A stretch of DNA of 64,000 nucleotides from Sunxiuqinia sp963677175. GTDB taxonomy: Bacteria > Bacteroidota > Bacteroidia > Bacteroidales > Prolixibacteraceae. The DNA lies in NCBI GenBank assembly GCA_963677175.2, contig CAXXES010000006.1:372001-436000 (forward strand), written 5' to 3'. The notes under the pieces are model-generated. The model was given only the letters and a program-made list of their open reading frames with translations, had not been told where the DNA came from and did no database searches. Positions 16,971 through 25,685 of the stretch are shown piece by piece. Every line of letters begins with the position of its first letter. Position 1 is the first letter of the stretch. A program made the translations under genes and the position numbers.

Positions 16971-17801
16971 ATGGACTTGATTGAAAAAATTGGCCATTCG
17001 GTCGTACACCACGGAAAATTCAACAACCGAATTTTCCTGCTGAAATACGACCCGAATGACCGCGCAAACATAATCTGGCAGTTGAACGAGCTGGCCAAGG
17101 TGAACGGATACACCAAAATCATCGCAAAAATTCCGGCAGCTGCTCAACCCGTTTTTTTGCAGGATGGGTTTACGCAGGAAGCATTTATCCCTTCTTTTTA
17201 CAAAGGGCAGGGTGATGTGTTTTTTATGTCGAAATTCTTAAGTGAAGAACGAACAGCAAGCCCAAGCGAGGCACTTTCAACCCTTACCGATTTGTTGAAT
17301 GAAGCACCCAACAACAATGGCGTTGCGCCCAACAATCGCTTCGAACTAGGCATAGCCAGACCCGAACATGCCGCGGAAATGTCAAAAATATTCGGACAGG
17401 TGTTTGCCACCTACCCGTTTCCGGTTACCAACCCGGAATACATCAAAGATACCATGCAAAACGGTTCGGTTATCTACTTCGGTGTATGGGACAAAGGCAA
17501 GCTGATTGGGGTTTCATCAGCCGAAGTTGATACGGAAAACAAAAATGCTGAAATGACCGACTTTGCCGTACTGCCCGATTACCGCGGACACAAACTGGCC
17601 TACTTCCTGCTTGAAATGATGGAAGAAAAATTGAAAGAACAGGAGTACAAAACCTTATATACCATTGCCCGATTAAATTCGCCGGGAATGAATAAAACGT
17701 TTATCAATCATGGGTACCGTTTTTCGGGTTTATTGAAAAACAACACCAATATTTCCGGTCAGATTGAAAGTATGAACGTGTATTATAAAACCATTGAATA
17801 A
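16971..17801 (+). CDS. ablB: Putative beta-lysine N-acetyltransferase
   Basis: This 276-residue GNAT-fold protein of the AblB type would acetylate the epsilon-amino group of beta-lysine using acetyl-CoA. The N-terminal half (FNNRIFLLKYDPNDRANIIW and QDGFTQEAFIPSFYKGQGD) is typical of the family. The GNAT core lies at the C-terminus (MTDFAVLPDYRGHKLAYFLL). I prefer the ATG at 16971, preceded by GAGAGGAA, over an in-frame ATG at 16941 that would overlap ablA. Its stop overlaps the next ATG by one base. Confidence 0.88.
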   Translation: MDLIEKIGHSVVHHGKFNNRIFLLKYDPNDRANIIWQLNELAKVNGYTKIIAKIPAAAQPVFLQDGFTQEAFIPSFYKGQGDVFFMSKFLSEERTASPSEALSTLTDLLNEAPNNNGVAPNNRFELGIARPEHAAEMSKIFGQVFATYPFPVTNPEYIKDTMQNGSVIYFGVWDKGKLIGVSSAEVDTENKNAEMTDFAVLPDYRGHKLAYFLLEMMEEKLKEQEYKTLYTIARLNSPGMNKTFINHGYRFSGLLKNNTNISGQIESMNVYYKTIE

Positions 17802-18016
17802 TGATTAGTCAACGACATTTGGGAAAACTTTGTCCGTATGCCAAAGAGTGCCCGGTATATCAGGAAGAATTAAAGATCGAGAAGATTTCATCTTTTCTGA
17901 TCAAAAACGTTTTTTGCAACCGGGGATATAAAGGATGGAAAAACTGCGAGCGGTTCAAATTGGCAGACGAGGGACAAGAAATTCCTGCAACAGCAACACC
18001 ATATAAACAACAATAA
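17801..18016 (+). CDS. Small cysteine-containing protein in the abl operon
   Basis: This 71-residue protein is translationally coupled to ablB by an overlapping TAATG. It contains LCPYAKECPVYQEEL in its first half and FCNRGYKGWKNCERF in its second. The five cysteines (C11, C18, C39 and C48 among them) are spaced like a small metal-binding or disulfide fold. I do not recognise the family. Its position inside an osmolyte operon argues for a role tied to that pathway or its regulation. Confidence 0.7.
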   Translation: MISQRHLGKLCPYAKECPVYQEELKIEKISSFLIKNVFCNRGYKGWKNCERFKLADEGQEIPATATPYKQQ

Positions 18017-18018
18017 TA

Positions 18019-18240
18019 ATGAGAGAAAAAATTGAATTGAAAAAAATTGAAGACAACACCGAGAGAGAAATTATTAAACTGTTGAGTGAAAACGAAAAAT
18101 TTATGATGGGTGATATCCTGATGAAATTGAAGTTGAGCTACCAGCGCGGACATGAATACCTGAATTCGCTTCTGGACAAAGAATGGGTGAGCAACACGGA
18201 AAAAGCACCGTACTATACCATCAACGTAGACCTTAAATAA
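18019..18240 (+). CDS. Small winged-helix-like protein in the abl operon
   Basis: This 73-residue charged protein starts 2 bases after the previous stop, and its own stop overlaps the symporter start (TAATG). The central part, IIKLLSENEKFMMGDILMKLKLSYQRGHEYLNSLL, looks like a short winged helix, followed by a beta hairpin ending. It could be a DNA-binding regulator of the operon. No family name can be given from sequence alone. Confidence 0.68.
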   Translation: MREKIELKKIEDNTEREIIKLLSENEKFMMGDILMKLKLSYQRGHEYLNSLLDKEWVSNTEKAPYYTINVDLK

Positions 18241-19667
18241 TGCATTGGATTGATCTGACCATTTTCACGGTCTACCTCATCTTCATGTTGGGCGTGGGCT
18301 ACTTCTTTCTGCGTCGCAACAAAAATACAGATGATTACTTTGTAGGTGGACGCAAAATGAACAGTTTACACATTGGCTTGTCGGTGGTGGCCACCGATGT
18401 TGGCGGAGGGTTCTCCATCGGACTGGGTGGATTGGGCTTTGTTATGGGATTATCCGGCAGCTGGCTTCTATTCTCCGGGCTAATTGGCGCCTGGTTAACT
18501 GCCGTTGTTCTGGTTCCAAAAGTTCACCGGCTTTCGCAGCGGCAAAACCTGCTGTCGTTTCCCCAGTTTCTCGAAAACAGCTACAGCAAACAGGTAGCGC
18601 TCATTGCCGGAATCATTTCGGCCGTTGGTTATCTAGGCTTTACCAGTTCGCAAATTCTGGCCGGAGCCAAACTGGCGTCAGCCACATTTCCAGAACTTAA
18701 CTTCACCACAGCCTTACTGGTTATGGGAGTTATTGCAGTAGTTTATACCGTAATTGGCGGAATGAAAGCGGTGATTTATACCGATACCATCCAGTGGATC
18801 ATTCTGATGGGCGGTTTAATTTTCATAGCACTTCCCCTGTCCTATTATGCCGTGGGAGGTTACGAAACCATTCGGGAAACCTTACCAGCTTCGTTTCTGA
18901 GCCTGACCAACATCAGTTGGCAACAATTCCTAAACTGGATGGCCATCGTCATTCCCATTTGGTTTATCGGCATGACCCTTTACCAACGTATTTACGCTTC
19001 AAAAACGCCCAAATCGGCCCAACGGGCCTGGTTTATTGCCGGCTTATTTGAATACCCCATTATGGCTTTTACCGGCGTCATTCTTGGACTACTCTCAAAA
19101 GTAGCTTTCGACAACGGCATGCTGGCCAGCTCCGGATTTCCGGCAGGAAGCGCCATCGACTCTGAAATGGGCTTGCCTCTACTGCTGAAAACCGTCCTTC
19201 CGGTTGGCCTTACAGGAATCGTGCTGTCCGCCTACTTTTCAGCCATCATGTCAACAGCCGACAGCTGTCTCATGGCTGCTTCGGGGAATGTGCTGACTGA
19301 TATTTTTCGTGGACACAACCACCCGTCAAGCTTGCGATTTTCGCAAATTCTTACTTTTGCGATCGGCGTGGCGGCTCTGCTCATTGCGCTAAAAATGCCC
19401 AACGTGCTGGAATTAATGCTTCATTCCTACACCTTCATGGTTTCAGGACTGTTTATTCCGGTCATCGCGGCCCTAATTAAAACACACAACAACCCGACAG
19501 CAGCTTTTTGGTCAATGATTGCCGGTGGCGGAACGTCACTCAGTCTAATCATCCTGAACCCGGAACTCCCCTTTGGCCTGGATCCTATTATCTTCGGAAT
19601 TTCCAGTTCGCTGGCCGTTTTCCTGCTGGTTGCCATGCTGTCCAATCGAAAGCTTGCGCCCCGTTAA
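18240..19667 (+). CDS. Sodium:solute symporter (SSS family)
   Basis: This 475-residue membrane protein has about 13 hydrophobic helices. The start MHWIDLTIFTVYLIFMLGVG, the GGRKMNSLHIGLSVVATDVG segment and the conserved VLSAYFSAIMSTADSCLMAASGN place it in the SSS family with PutP and PanF. In an operon for N-epsilon-acetyl-beta-lysine synthesis it may take up lysine or the osmolyte itself. That substrate is an inference from position only. Translation is coupled to the preceding small gene. Confidence 0.92.
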   Translation: MHWIDLTIFTVYLIFMLGVGYFFLRRNKNTDDYFVGGRKMNSLHIGLSVVATDVGGGFSIGLGGLGFVMGLSGSWLLFSGLIGAWLTAVVLVPKVHRLSQRQNLLSFPQFLENSYSKQVALIAGIISAVGYLGFTSSQILAGAKLASATFPELNFTTALLVMGVIAVVYTVIGGMKAVIYTDTIQWIILMGGLIFIALPLSYYAVGGYETIRETLPASFLSLTNISWQQFLNWMAIVIPIWFIGMTLYQRIYASKTPKSAQRAWFIAGLFEYPIMAFTGVILGLLSKVAFDNGMLASSGFPAGSAIDSEMGLPLLLKTVLPVGLTGIVLSAYFSAIMSTADSCLMAASGNVLTDIFRGHNHPSSLRFSQILTFAIGVAALLIALKMPNVLELMLHSYTFMVSGLFIPVIAALIKTHNNPTAAFWSMIAGGGTSLSLIILNPELPFGLDPIIFGISSSLAVFLLVAMLSNRKLAPR

Positions 19668-19732
19668 AAACTATTTCAGAATAGCAAACTAATCCCTATT
19701 TTTGGTCCAGTTGAAACGCAGAAAACGCAAAG

Positions 19733-20236
19733 ATGGAAGCGATCCGGTACTACAAACCTGAAGAACTCTGGCAAATGACGGCCAACCGTCGGCAGGAATT
19801 TTCGGTCTTATTTCAGAAATTAAAAAAGAAAAAACCCAAAAACCTTGACGCGATTGTTCATGCGCTGCATAACGAAGCCTTCGATCAGTTTGATTGCCTC
19901 GACTGTGCCAACTGCTGCTCCGGGATTAGTCCGATAGTAACAGACAAAGATGCTGAACGACTGGCCAAAAGCCAGAAAATGAAGACAGTCGATTTCATCA
20001 GCCAGTACCTATATATGGATGAGGATCAGGATTACGTTTTTCAGCAGACCCCCTGCCCTTTCCTTATGGGCGACAACTACTGCTGTGTTTATGAAAACCG
20101 GCCTCGTGCCTGCCGCGAATACCCGCACACCGACCGCAAACGCTTTTACCAAATTCTGAACCTGACGCATAAAAACTGCGAAGTGTGCCCCGTAGTTTAT
20201 GCCATCACCGACGAGCTGGCGAAAAGAGATTGGTAA
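19733..20236 (+). CDS. YkgJ-family cysteine-cluster protein
   Basis: This 167-residue protein has the zinc/iron-binding cysteine pattern of the YkgJ (UPF0153) family: FDCLDCANCCSGISPIV near residue 55, then QTPCPFLMGDNYCCVYENRP and RACREYPHTDRK. The C-terminus adds NCEVCPVVY. The role of this family is not established. A metal-cluster function is likely from the eight or more cysteines. It lies 65 bases after the symporter and may be the last gene of that transcript. Confidence 0.87.
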   Translation: MEAIRYYKPEELWQMTANRRQEFSVLFQKLKKKKPKNLDAIVHALHNEAFDQFDCLDCANCCSGISPIVTDKDAERLAKSQKMKTVDFISQYLYMDEDQDYVFQQTPCPFLMGDNYCCVYENRPRACREYPHTDRKRFYQILNLTHKNCEVCPVVYAITDELAKRDW

Positions 20237-20345
20237 CCCGGCCCCACGCGATCAACATCGAAACCTGTGAAAATCTGCCAAATTCATCTCTTGATCAAAA
20301 TAAAAAAATATCTTTAGTGCTTGTTGAATAAACCGGTATTGGCTG

Positions 20346-21368
20346 ATGATAACCAAACAACTCATTTTACTTGTATTCGTTTTTGCTACAGTCCGGCTTA
20401 GCGCCCAGATTGGAGGCGAATCCACCTACGAATTTCTGAACCTGCCCAACTCGGCCCGCATGGCAGCACTCGGAGGCAATCAGGTGGCCATCAACGATTC
20501 AACCGATTTAAACGTGGCCTACAACAACCCCGCCCTGTTACATGCCGGAATGGACAACAAGCTACTGGTCAACTATGTCAATTATTTCGACGATATTCAA
20601 TTCGGCTACGCTTCGTATGCCAAAGATTACGGTGATTTGGGTACTTTCGCCTTGGGCATGCACTACATCAATTACGGCAAATTTGTTTATGCTGATGAGT
20701 TTGGAGAACGAGGCGGAACCTTTAAAGCTGCCGAATACGCACTGAATATTTTGTGGTCGAAAAAGCTGAAACGATTTCGCGTGGGAGCTACTCTGAAACC
20801 CATTTTATCTTCCTTTGAAGCCTACCAATCGCTGGGAATTGCCTTGGATGCCGGAGTGAGCTACGCCAGCCTGGATCAACTAACCAATGTGGCGCTGGTT
20901 TTCAAAAACATGGGCACACAAATCACCACCTATTACGATGGCGCCGAGCGTGAGTCCATTCCGTTCGACCTGCAACTGGGCTTTTCTAAGCGACTTGCAC
21001 ATGCCCCACTCCGCTTGTCGGCCACCCTGCAACACCTGCAAAAATGGAAACTGGCTCAGCCCGAAGAAGTCAGCACGGGTTTTGAAACACGGATGGAGGA
21101 AGATGGGTTTGGAAAGATGTTCATGCGCCACCTATTGTTAGGAGTTGAGCTGCTGCCTTCAGAAAATTTCTCCATTCGGGCCGGCTACAATTACCAACGC
21201 CGGCAAGAACTGATGCTTGATGATAAAGCTTCAACGGTAGGCTTTTCGTGGGGATTTGGATTCAAAGTCAACCGTTTTCATTTCAACTACGGATCGGCCC
21301 GCTATCACTTGGCCGCAAGCAGCAACCACATATCAGTAGCCATCAACTTAAACGAAAGTTTTCATTAA
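20346..21368 (+). CDS. porQ: Type IX secretion system protein PorQ
   Basis: This is a 340-residue outer-membrane beta-barrel protein with a signal peptide (MITKQLILLVFVFATVRLSA). The PorQ hallmark follows: GGESTYEFLNLPNSARMAAL then GGNQVAINDSTDLNVAYNNPALL. PorQ works with PorZ at the cell surface in attachment of T9SS cargo. The downstream order cmk-ispH is the usual porQ neighbourhood in Bacteroidota, which supports the assignment over other PorV-like barrels. Confidence 0.92.
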   Translation: MITKQLILLVFVFATVRLSAQIGGESTYEFLNLPNSARMAALGGNQVAINDSTDLNVAYNNPALLHAGMDNKLLVNYVNYFDDIQFGYASYAKDYGDLGTFALGMHYINYGKFVYADEFGERGGTFKAAEYALNILWSKKLKRFRVGATLKPILSSFEAYQSLGIALDAGVSYASLDQLTNVALVFKNMGTQITTYYDGAERESIPFDLQLGFSKRLAHAPLRLSATLQHLQKWKLAQPEEVSTGFETRMEEDGFGKMFMRHLLLGVELLPSENFSIRAGYNYQRRQELMLDDKASTVGFSWGFGFKVNRFHFNYGSARYHLAASSNHISVAINLNESFH

Positions 21369-21405
21369 ATCTGCTGTTCTGTCGAAAAACAATATCTTTG
21401 CGATC

Positions 21406-22119
21406 ATGAATCAAAATAGGGACAACAAAAAGATTGTCATCGCCATTGACGGCCATTCTTCCTGCGGCAAAAGCACAGTAGCTAAACAGTTAGCCAAACT
21501 GCTCGGCTACATTTACCTGGATAGCGGTGCCATGTACCGGACAGTAACGCTGTTTGCCTTGCGTAATCAACTGGCCGGAAACGGTGAGGTGGAAGAACAA
21601 GCACTCATCGACCGTCTCGACGAAATCACCATTGAATTCAGACTAAATAAAACCACCCGGGAAAATGAGACCTATTTGAATGGCGAAAATGTAGAAGAGG
21701 AAATCAGACAGTTGCCTGTTGCCAGTCATGTGAGTCCGGTGGCGACCATTCGCGAAGTACGTAAAGCCATGGTCAAACAACAACAGGAAATGGGCAAAAA
21801 CAAAGGCATTGTCATGGATGGTCGCGATATTGGCACGGTGGTTTTTCCGAATGCAGAACTTAAAATATTTATGACCGCCAGCGCCGAAGTACGCGCCCAA
21901 CGGCGTTACGATGAGCTGACAGCCAAAGGTCAAACCATGAGCTTCGAAGATATTCTGAAAAACGTGGAAGACCGCGACCGTATTGATTCGGGACGAAAAG
22001 AAAGCCCTTTAAAACAGGCCGACGACGCGTTGATTCTGGACAACAGCTACCTAAACCGGGAGGAGCAGCTGGAATGGGCGCTGACGAAAGCGAAAGAACG
22101 AATGGATGTTGGTTATTAG
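21406..22119 (+). CDS. cmk: Cytidylate kinase
   Basis: This 237-residue (d)CMP kinase makes CDP and dCDP from CMP/dCMP. The P-loop GHSSCGKST is near residue 17. YLDSGAMYRTVTLF, the DGRDIGTVVFPNA segment and the lid region ASAEVRAQRRYDEL with RDRIDSGRKESPL are all present. Length is normal. A TATCTTTG -7-like box stands at 21393-21400, just ahead of the ATG. Confidence 0.96.
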   Translation: MNQNRDNKKIVIAIDGHSSCGKSTVAKQLAKLLGYIYLDSGAMYRTVTLFALRNQLAGNGEVEEQALIDRLDEITIEFRLNKTTRENETYLNGENVEEEIRQLPVASHVSPVATIREVRKAMVKQQQEMGKNKGIVMDGRDIGTVVFPNAELKIFMTASAEVRAQRRYDELTAKGQTMSFEDILKNVEDRDRIDSGRKESPLKQADDALILDNSYLNREEQLEWALTKAKERMDVGY

Positions 22120-22212
22120 TCATTGGGAATTGGCATTAGACATTTTGAGTCATTCAGTTGTCATTTGATAGTCATTAGGCGTCATTGGTCGCCAGTGGTC
22201 GCCAGAGTTTGG

Positions 22213-22248
22213 ACAACTTGGAATTTGAAACCTGGAATTTGGAACTTA
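22213..22248. repeat. Dispersed TTGGAATTTG-type repeat
   Basis: ACAACTTGGAATTTGAAACC followed by TGGAATTTGGAACTTATA. It is the same small repeat family as 5363-5390 and 61767-61812. It lies in the gap between cmk and ispH, which otherwise holds only repetitive GTCATT words. Confidence 0.6.
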
Positions 22249-22260
22249 TAGATAGACACA

Positions 22261-23112
22261 TTGAAAGTAGAGATCGATCATAAATCAGGCTTCTGTTTTG
22301 GGGTGGTGAATGCCATCAACAAGGCGGAAGAAACGCTCGACCAAAGCAGAAAACTTTACTGCCTGGGCGATATCGTACACAATGGGATGGAAGTAAAACG
22401 ACTCGAAGCCATTGGTCTGATCACCATCGACCGCGAAACTTTTTTCACCCTTAAAAATTGCCAGGTGCTGTTACGGGCGCATGGAGAACCACCAGAAACC
22501 TACGAATACGCCAAAGCCAACAATATTGAATTGGTTGATGCCACCTGCCCGGTGGTACTCAAACTTCAGCAGCGCGTTAAAAAGGCTTTCAAGGAAATGG
22601 AACAAAAAGATGGTCAAATCATCATTTTGGGGAAAAAGGGTCATGCCGAAGTAACTGGCCTGAACGGACAAACCAACAACCAGTCTATTATTATTGAAGA
22701 TGAAGATGACTTGCAGAAAATAAATCCGAATAAGCCGGCTTACCTGTTTTCGCAAACCACCAAATCATTGGATCAGTTTCATGATTTAGCAGGAAAGATT
22801 AGCCAAAAATCAACCGAAAAGCTGGTCATTAAAGATACGATTTGCCGTCAGGTAGCCAACCGGGTTCCACGCATGAAAGAATTTGCCACCCAGCATGATA
22901 TTCTGATTTTTGTCGGCGGAAAAAAAAGTTCCAATGCCAAATTCCTGTTCGACGTTTGCAAACAAGTTAACCCCAACAGCTATTTCATTTCGTCGGACAA
23001 AGACCTGAACCCGGAATGGTTTACAGGAAAAGAATCCGCTGGCATTTGCGGAGCTACTTCCACACCCAAATGGCTAATGCAAAAAGTAGCCGAACAAATC
23101 AAGGCATACTAA
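22261..23112 (+). CDS. ispH: 4-hydroxy-3-methylbut-2-enyl diphosphate reductase
   Basis: This 283-residue iron-sulfur enzyme performs the last step of the MEP isoprenoid pathway (HMBPP to IPP and DMAPP). The three cluster cysteines are in SGFCFGVV (C12), DATCPVVLKL and KDTICRQVANRVP. The HNG region (DIVHNGMEV) and LLRAHGEPPETY are also present. The start codon is TTG at 22261; this gives the family N-terminus KVEIDHKSGFCFG and no ATG fits. The shorter length is usual for Bacteroidota IspH. Confidence 0.95.
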   Translation: MKVEIDHKSGFCFGVVNAINKAEETLDQSRKLYCLGDIVHNGMEVKRLEAIGLITIDRETFFTLKNCQVLLRAHGEPPETYEYAKANNIELVDATCPVVLKLQQRVKKAFKEMEQKDGQIIILGKKGHAEVTGLNGQTNNQSIIIEDEDDLQKINPNKPAYLFSQTTKSLDQFHDLAGKISQKSTEKLVIKDTICRQVANRVPRMKEFATQHDILIFVGGKKSSNAKFLFDVCKQVNPNSYFISSDKDLNPEWFTGKESAGICGATSTPKWLMQKVAEQIKAY

Positions 23113-23131
23113 CCCGCTCGGAACAGAATAT

Positions 23132-24451
23132 CTAAACCTTAGGCAATGTCCATGGCGAGCGATAATTCGCCTTGACTAATTGGTTTGCTTCGTCATCGTT
23201 TTCAAACTCCTGCTTATCGGGGTTCCAGTTCACTTTTCTACCCAACCGATACGAGATATTTCCCAAGTGCGCAAAACGGGCGATGTGTGCACCAATTTCA
23301 ATATCGCAATTTGGTTTATTGCCAGTACGGATGCAATCTAAAAAGTTTTTTACATGTAAGTCCAGTCCATCACCTTGTGCCTGCTGCAGGCTAATACCTT
23401 CATACCCGTCTTTCTTTCCGGTACTTTTGGTTTCCGGAATTACTTCCCAGCCACTGCGGTCAACCACCAGCGTTCCATACTCACCAACAAAGGCCACCCC
23501 ATGTCCGCGTCCGCCATAATTCGCACCATAAGCTCCAATGGTATGATCCCACACCAAGCCAAAATCGCCAAAATCATAAACGGTCGTCATGGTGTCGGGG
23601 GTTTGCATGGCATCGTCAGGAAACGCATATTTGCCACCAACAGCCATAATTGATTTGGGTACGTACTGATTCATTCCAAACAAGGCAAAATCCAGCAGAT
23701 GAACTCCCCAGTCGGTCATCACGCCTCCGGCATAATCCCAATACCAGCGAAACGAAGCATGAAACCGGTTCTTATTAAACGGTCGTTTGGGAGCCGGCCC
23801 CAGCCACATGTCATAGTCCACACCTTCCGGCGCCTCGCTGTCGGGAACCACCGGGATAGATGATTTCCAACCCACATTTGACCACGAACGAACAGAACGG
23901 ATCCGGCCAATGTTGCCTTCATGCAGATAGTTGACGGCATCATTCCAATGGGTATGGCTGCGCTGCCATTGCCCAACCTGTACCACGTTTCCGTAGCGTT
24001 TTTGGGCGGCTACCATCACATTGCATTCTTCAATGGTGGTTCCAATTGGTTTTTCAACATACACATGCTTCCCCACTTCCGAAGCATAAACCATCGGAAG
24101 GCAATGCCAATGGTCGGGTGTGCCCACAATCACCGCATCAATATCTTTGTTGTCAATGACCTGACGAAAATCGTTGTACAAAATCGGACGTGTACCGGTC
24201 AGTTTTTCCACATCTTCCGCACGCTTATCGAGCACACGCTGATCCACATCGCAAAGGGCCACACATTCAACTTCCTCATTTTTCAGAAATGATTGCAGGT
24301 TATTGAATCCCATGCCTCGACAGCCAATGAGTGCAACCGTAATTTTTTCATTCGGCGAAGCGCAGCCCGCATTCAGAATGGTTGGCAGCACGGCGATTCC
24401 AGCAGTAACCACTGCCGATTGTTTGATAAAAGCTCTTCGGGTATCGTTCAT
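23132..24451 (-). CDS. Gfo/Idh/MocA oxidoreductase with twin-arginine signal
   Basis: This 439-residue protein starts MNDTRRAFIKQSAVVTAGIA. The TRRAFIK motif and hydrophobic run are a Tat signal peptide, and the lipobox-like LNAGC follows. The enzyme is thus likely exported folded with its nucleotide. Rossmann GCRGMGFNNL, EKPIGTTIEECNVMVAA and GGVMTDWGVHLLDFALFGMN identify the family. Such exported members often act on sugars or cyclitols in periplasmic degradation. The frame extends 264 bases further upstream without similarity. An 18-base operator-like near-palindrome lies at 24512-24529. Confidence 0.92.
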   Translation of the reverse strand: MNDTRRAFIKQSAVVTAGIAVLPTILNAGCASPNEKITVALIGCRGMGFNNLQSFLKNEEVECVALCDVDQRVLDKRAEDVEKLTGTRPILYNDFRQVIDNKDIDAVIVGTPDHWHCLPMVYASEVGKHVYVEKPIGTTIEECNVMVAAQKRYGNVVQVGQWQRSHTHWNDAVNYLHEGNIGRIRSVRSWSNVGWKSSIPVVPDSEAPEGVDYDMWLGPAPKRPFNKNRFHASFRWYWDYAGGVMTDWGVHLLDFALFGMNQYVPKSIMAVGGKYAFPDDAMQTPDTMTTVYDFGDFGLVWDHTIGAYGANYGGRGHGVAFVGEYGTLVVDRSGWEVIPETKSTGKKDGYEGISLQQAQGDGLDLHVKNFLDCIRTGNKPNCDIEIGAHIARFAHLGNISYRLGRKVNWNPDKQEFENDDEANQLVKANYRSPWTLPKV

Positions 24452-24511
24452 CCTATTGCATTTAGTTAATTTGATCCGTAGTTCCCGTAAAGATAATTGA
24501 AATAAATAAAA

Positions 24512-24529
24512 TGTGAATTCGATTGCACA
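24512..24529. promoter_or_regulatory. Operator-like near-palindrome upstream of the Tat oxidoreductase
   Basis: TGTGAATTCGATTGCACA is a near-palindrome 61 bases upstream of the gene start. On the other strand it reads TGTGCAATCGAATTCACA and shares TGTGCAATCGA with the palindrome in front of kdgK (53951-53966). This suggests a common LacI-type regulator. Confidence 0.5.
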
Positions 24530-24695
24530 CTTTCCACTTTGATTTTTTCCACGCAAAAACAAATTTGCTTTGTCTAACAAGAAAAAATAACGGTTATCTT
24601 TAGCACGCACGATCAGCCGGTGGTCTACAAAGCCCATCGGCTGATCACGCTCGAAGACCGCAAAATAATTAGTGATAATCTTAAAACCCAGAGCC

Positions 24696-25358
24696 ATGCC
24701 CCAACGCCTTTTCATGCTACTGACAGCCCTGATATTTTTACAGTCGACCCAAAAACTGATCGGACAACCGATCGACCCAGGTATTTCAGCGGCTGCCTAC
24801 CTAACCGATTTTGAAAAGCAAGTATTGGTTGAACTCAACAAGGTGAGGGCTCATCCGGCAAAATATGCCGAAGAGTACCTGGAAACCTTGAAAAATGCCT
24901 ACGATGGAGAATTGTTCATCATTCCGGGTTCTGTGCCAATAAAAACCCAGGAAGGAAAAAAAGCACTGCTTGAATGCATCCGCGAGATAAAGAAAACACC
25001 ACCGCTTCCATTATTAAGCCCTTCGGAAGGATTGAGCCAGGCAGCAGGCGTACTGGTAAAAGATCAGGGAAAAAGCGGCAAGGTTGGTCACACCGGGCAA
25101 AACGGCTCCAACCCGCAAACCCGCGTGGAACAATTCGGGACTTGGAACGGAAAACTGGCCGAAAACATCACCTACGGTGATCATTCCCCCTACCTGGTAG
25201 TCGTTAGCTTGTTAATCGACGATGGTGTTCCCGCCCGGGGCCATCGCAAAAATATTCTCGACCAAGCTTTTAAAACGGTTGGCATTACTACCGGAGATCA
25301 TCCGAAATACAAACAAATGTGTGTGATGGAAATGGCAGGCAGCTTTCAAAACAAATAA
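24696..25358 (+). CDS. CAP-domain (SCP/PR1) secreted protein
   Basis: This 220-residue protein is exported by a signal peptide (MPQRLFMLLTALIFLQSTQK). The frame also opens at 24672, but the ATG at 24696 gives the better signal. The CAP domain contains FEKQVLVELNKVRAHPAKYAE, LSQAAGVLVKDQGKSG, KVGHTGQNGSNPQTRVEQFG, ENITYGDHSP and ARGHRKNILDQAFKTVG. The conserved His and Glu residues are present. Bacterial CAP proteins are secreted with mostly unknown roles. It is divergent from the Tat oxidoreductase. Confidence 0.85.
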   Translation: MPQRLFMLLTALIFLQSTQKLIGQPIDPGISAAAYLTDFEKQVLVELNKVRAHPAKYAEEYLETLKNAYDGELFIIPGSVPIKTQEGKKALLECIREIKKTPPLPLLSPSEGLSQAAGVLVKDQGKSGKVGHTGQNGSNPQTRVEQFGTWNGKLAENITYGDHSPYLVVVSLLIDDGVPARGHRKNILDQAFKTVGITTGDHPKYKQMCVMEMAGSFQNK

Positions 25359-25685
25359 AAATAAAACGAACACTCCTGACTATATTGCTGCCCATCTTTT
25401 ATTGCGGCTGCCTTTTCACAAGAAAAGATTGTTTCTGGTCTTTGTTTGAGTTCAAAGTATGCCGAAAAAAACCACCCTCTTCAAGCGGTTCCGACAAGGA
25501 GCTGAATTTCATCGACCGATAAAATGAATTACACGACATTCTTGTTTGGTCTGAAAACAGCATGTCAGTCGCTAATGACGAGTTTCCGCAATGCGTGGCG
25601 GCCCCTTCTGTCTTCCGCCTTCGAGGACAACTTCTAACGACCTGTAATCATCTCAAGAATTTATAAACACAATCGAGTTATACGC
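25359..25685. other. Gap of 327 bases, no gene seen
   Basis: The space between the converging CAP gene and ccsBA shows no convincing start codon, hairpin terminator or RNA gene. A short cysteine-containing frame continues from the opposite reading frame of the CAP gene but has no start. Confidence 0.5.
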
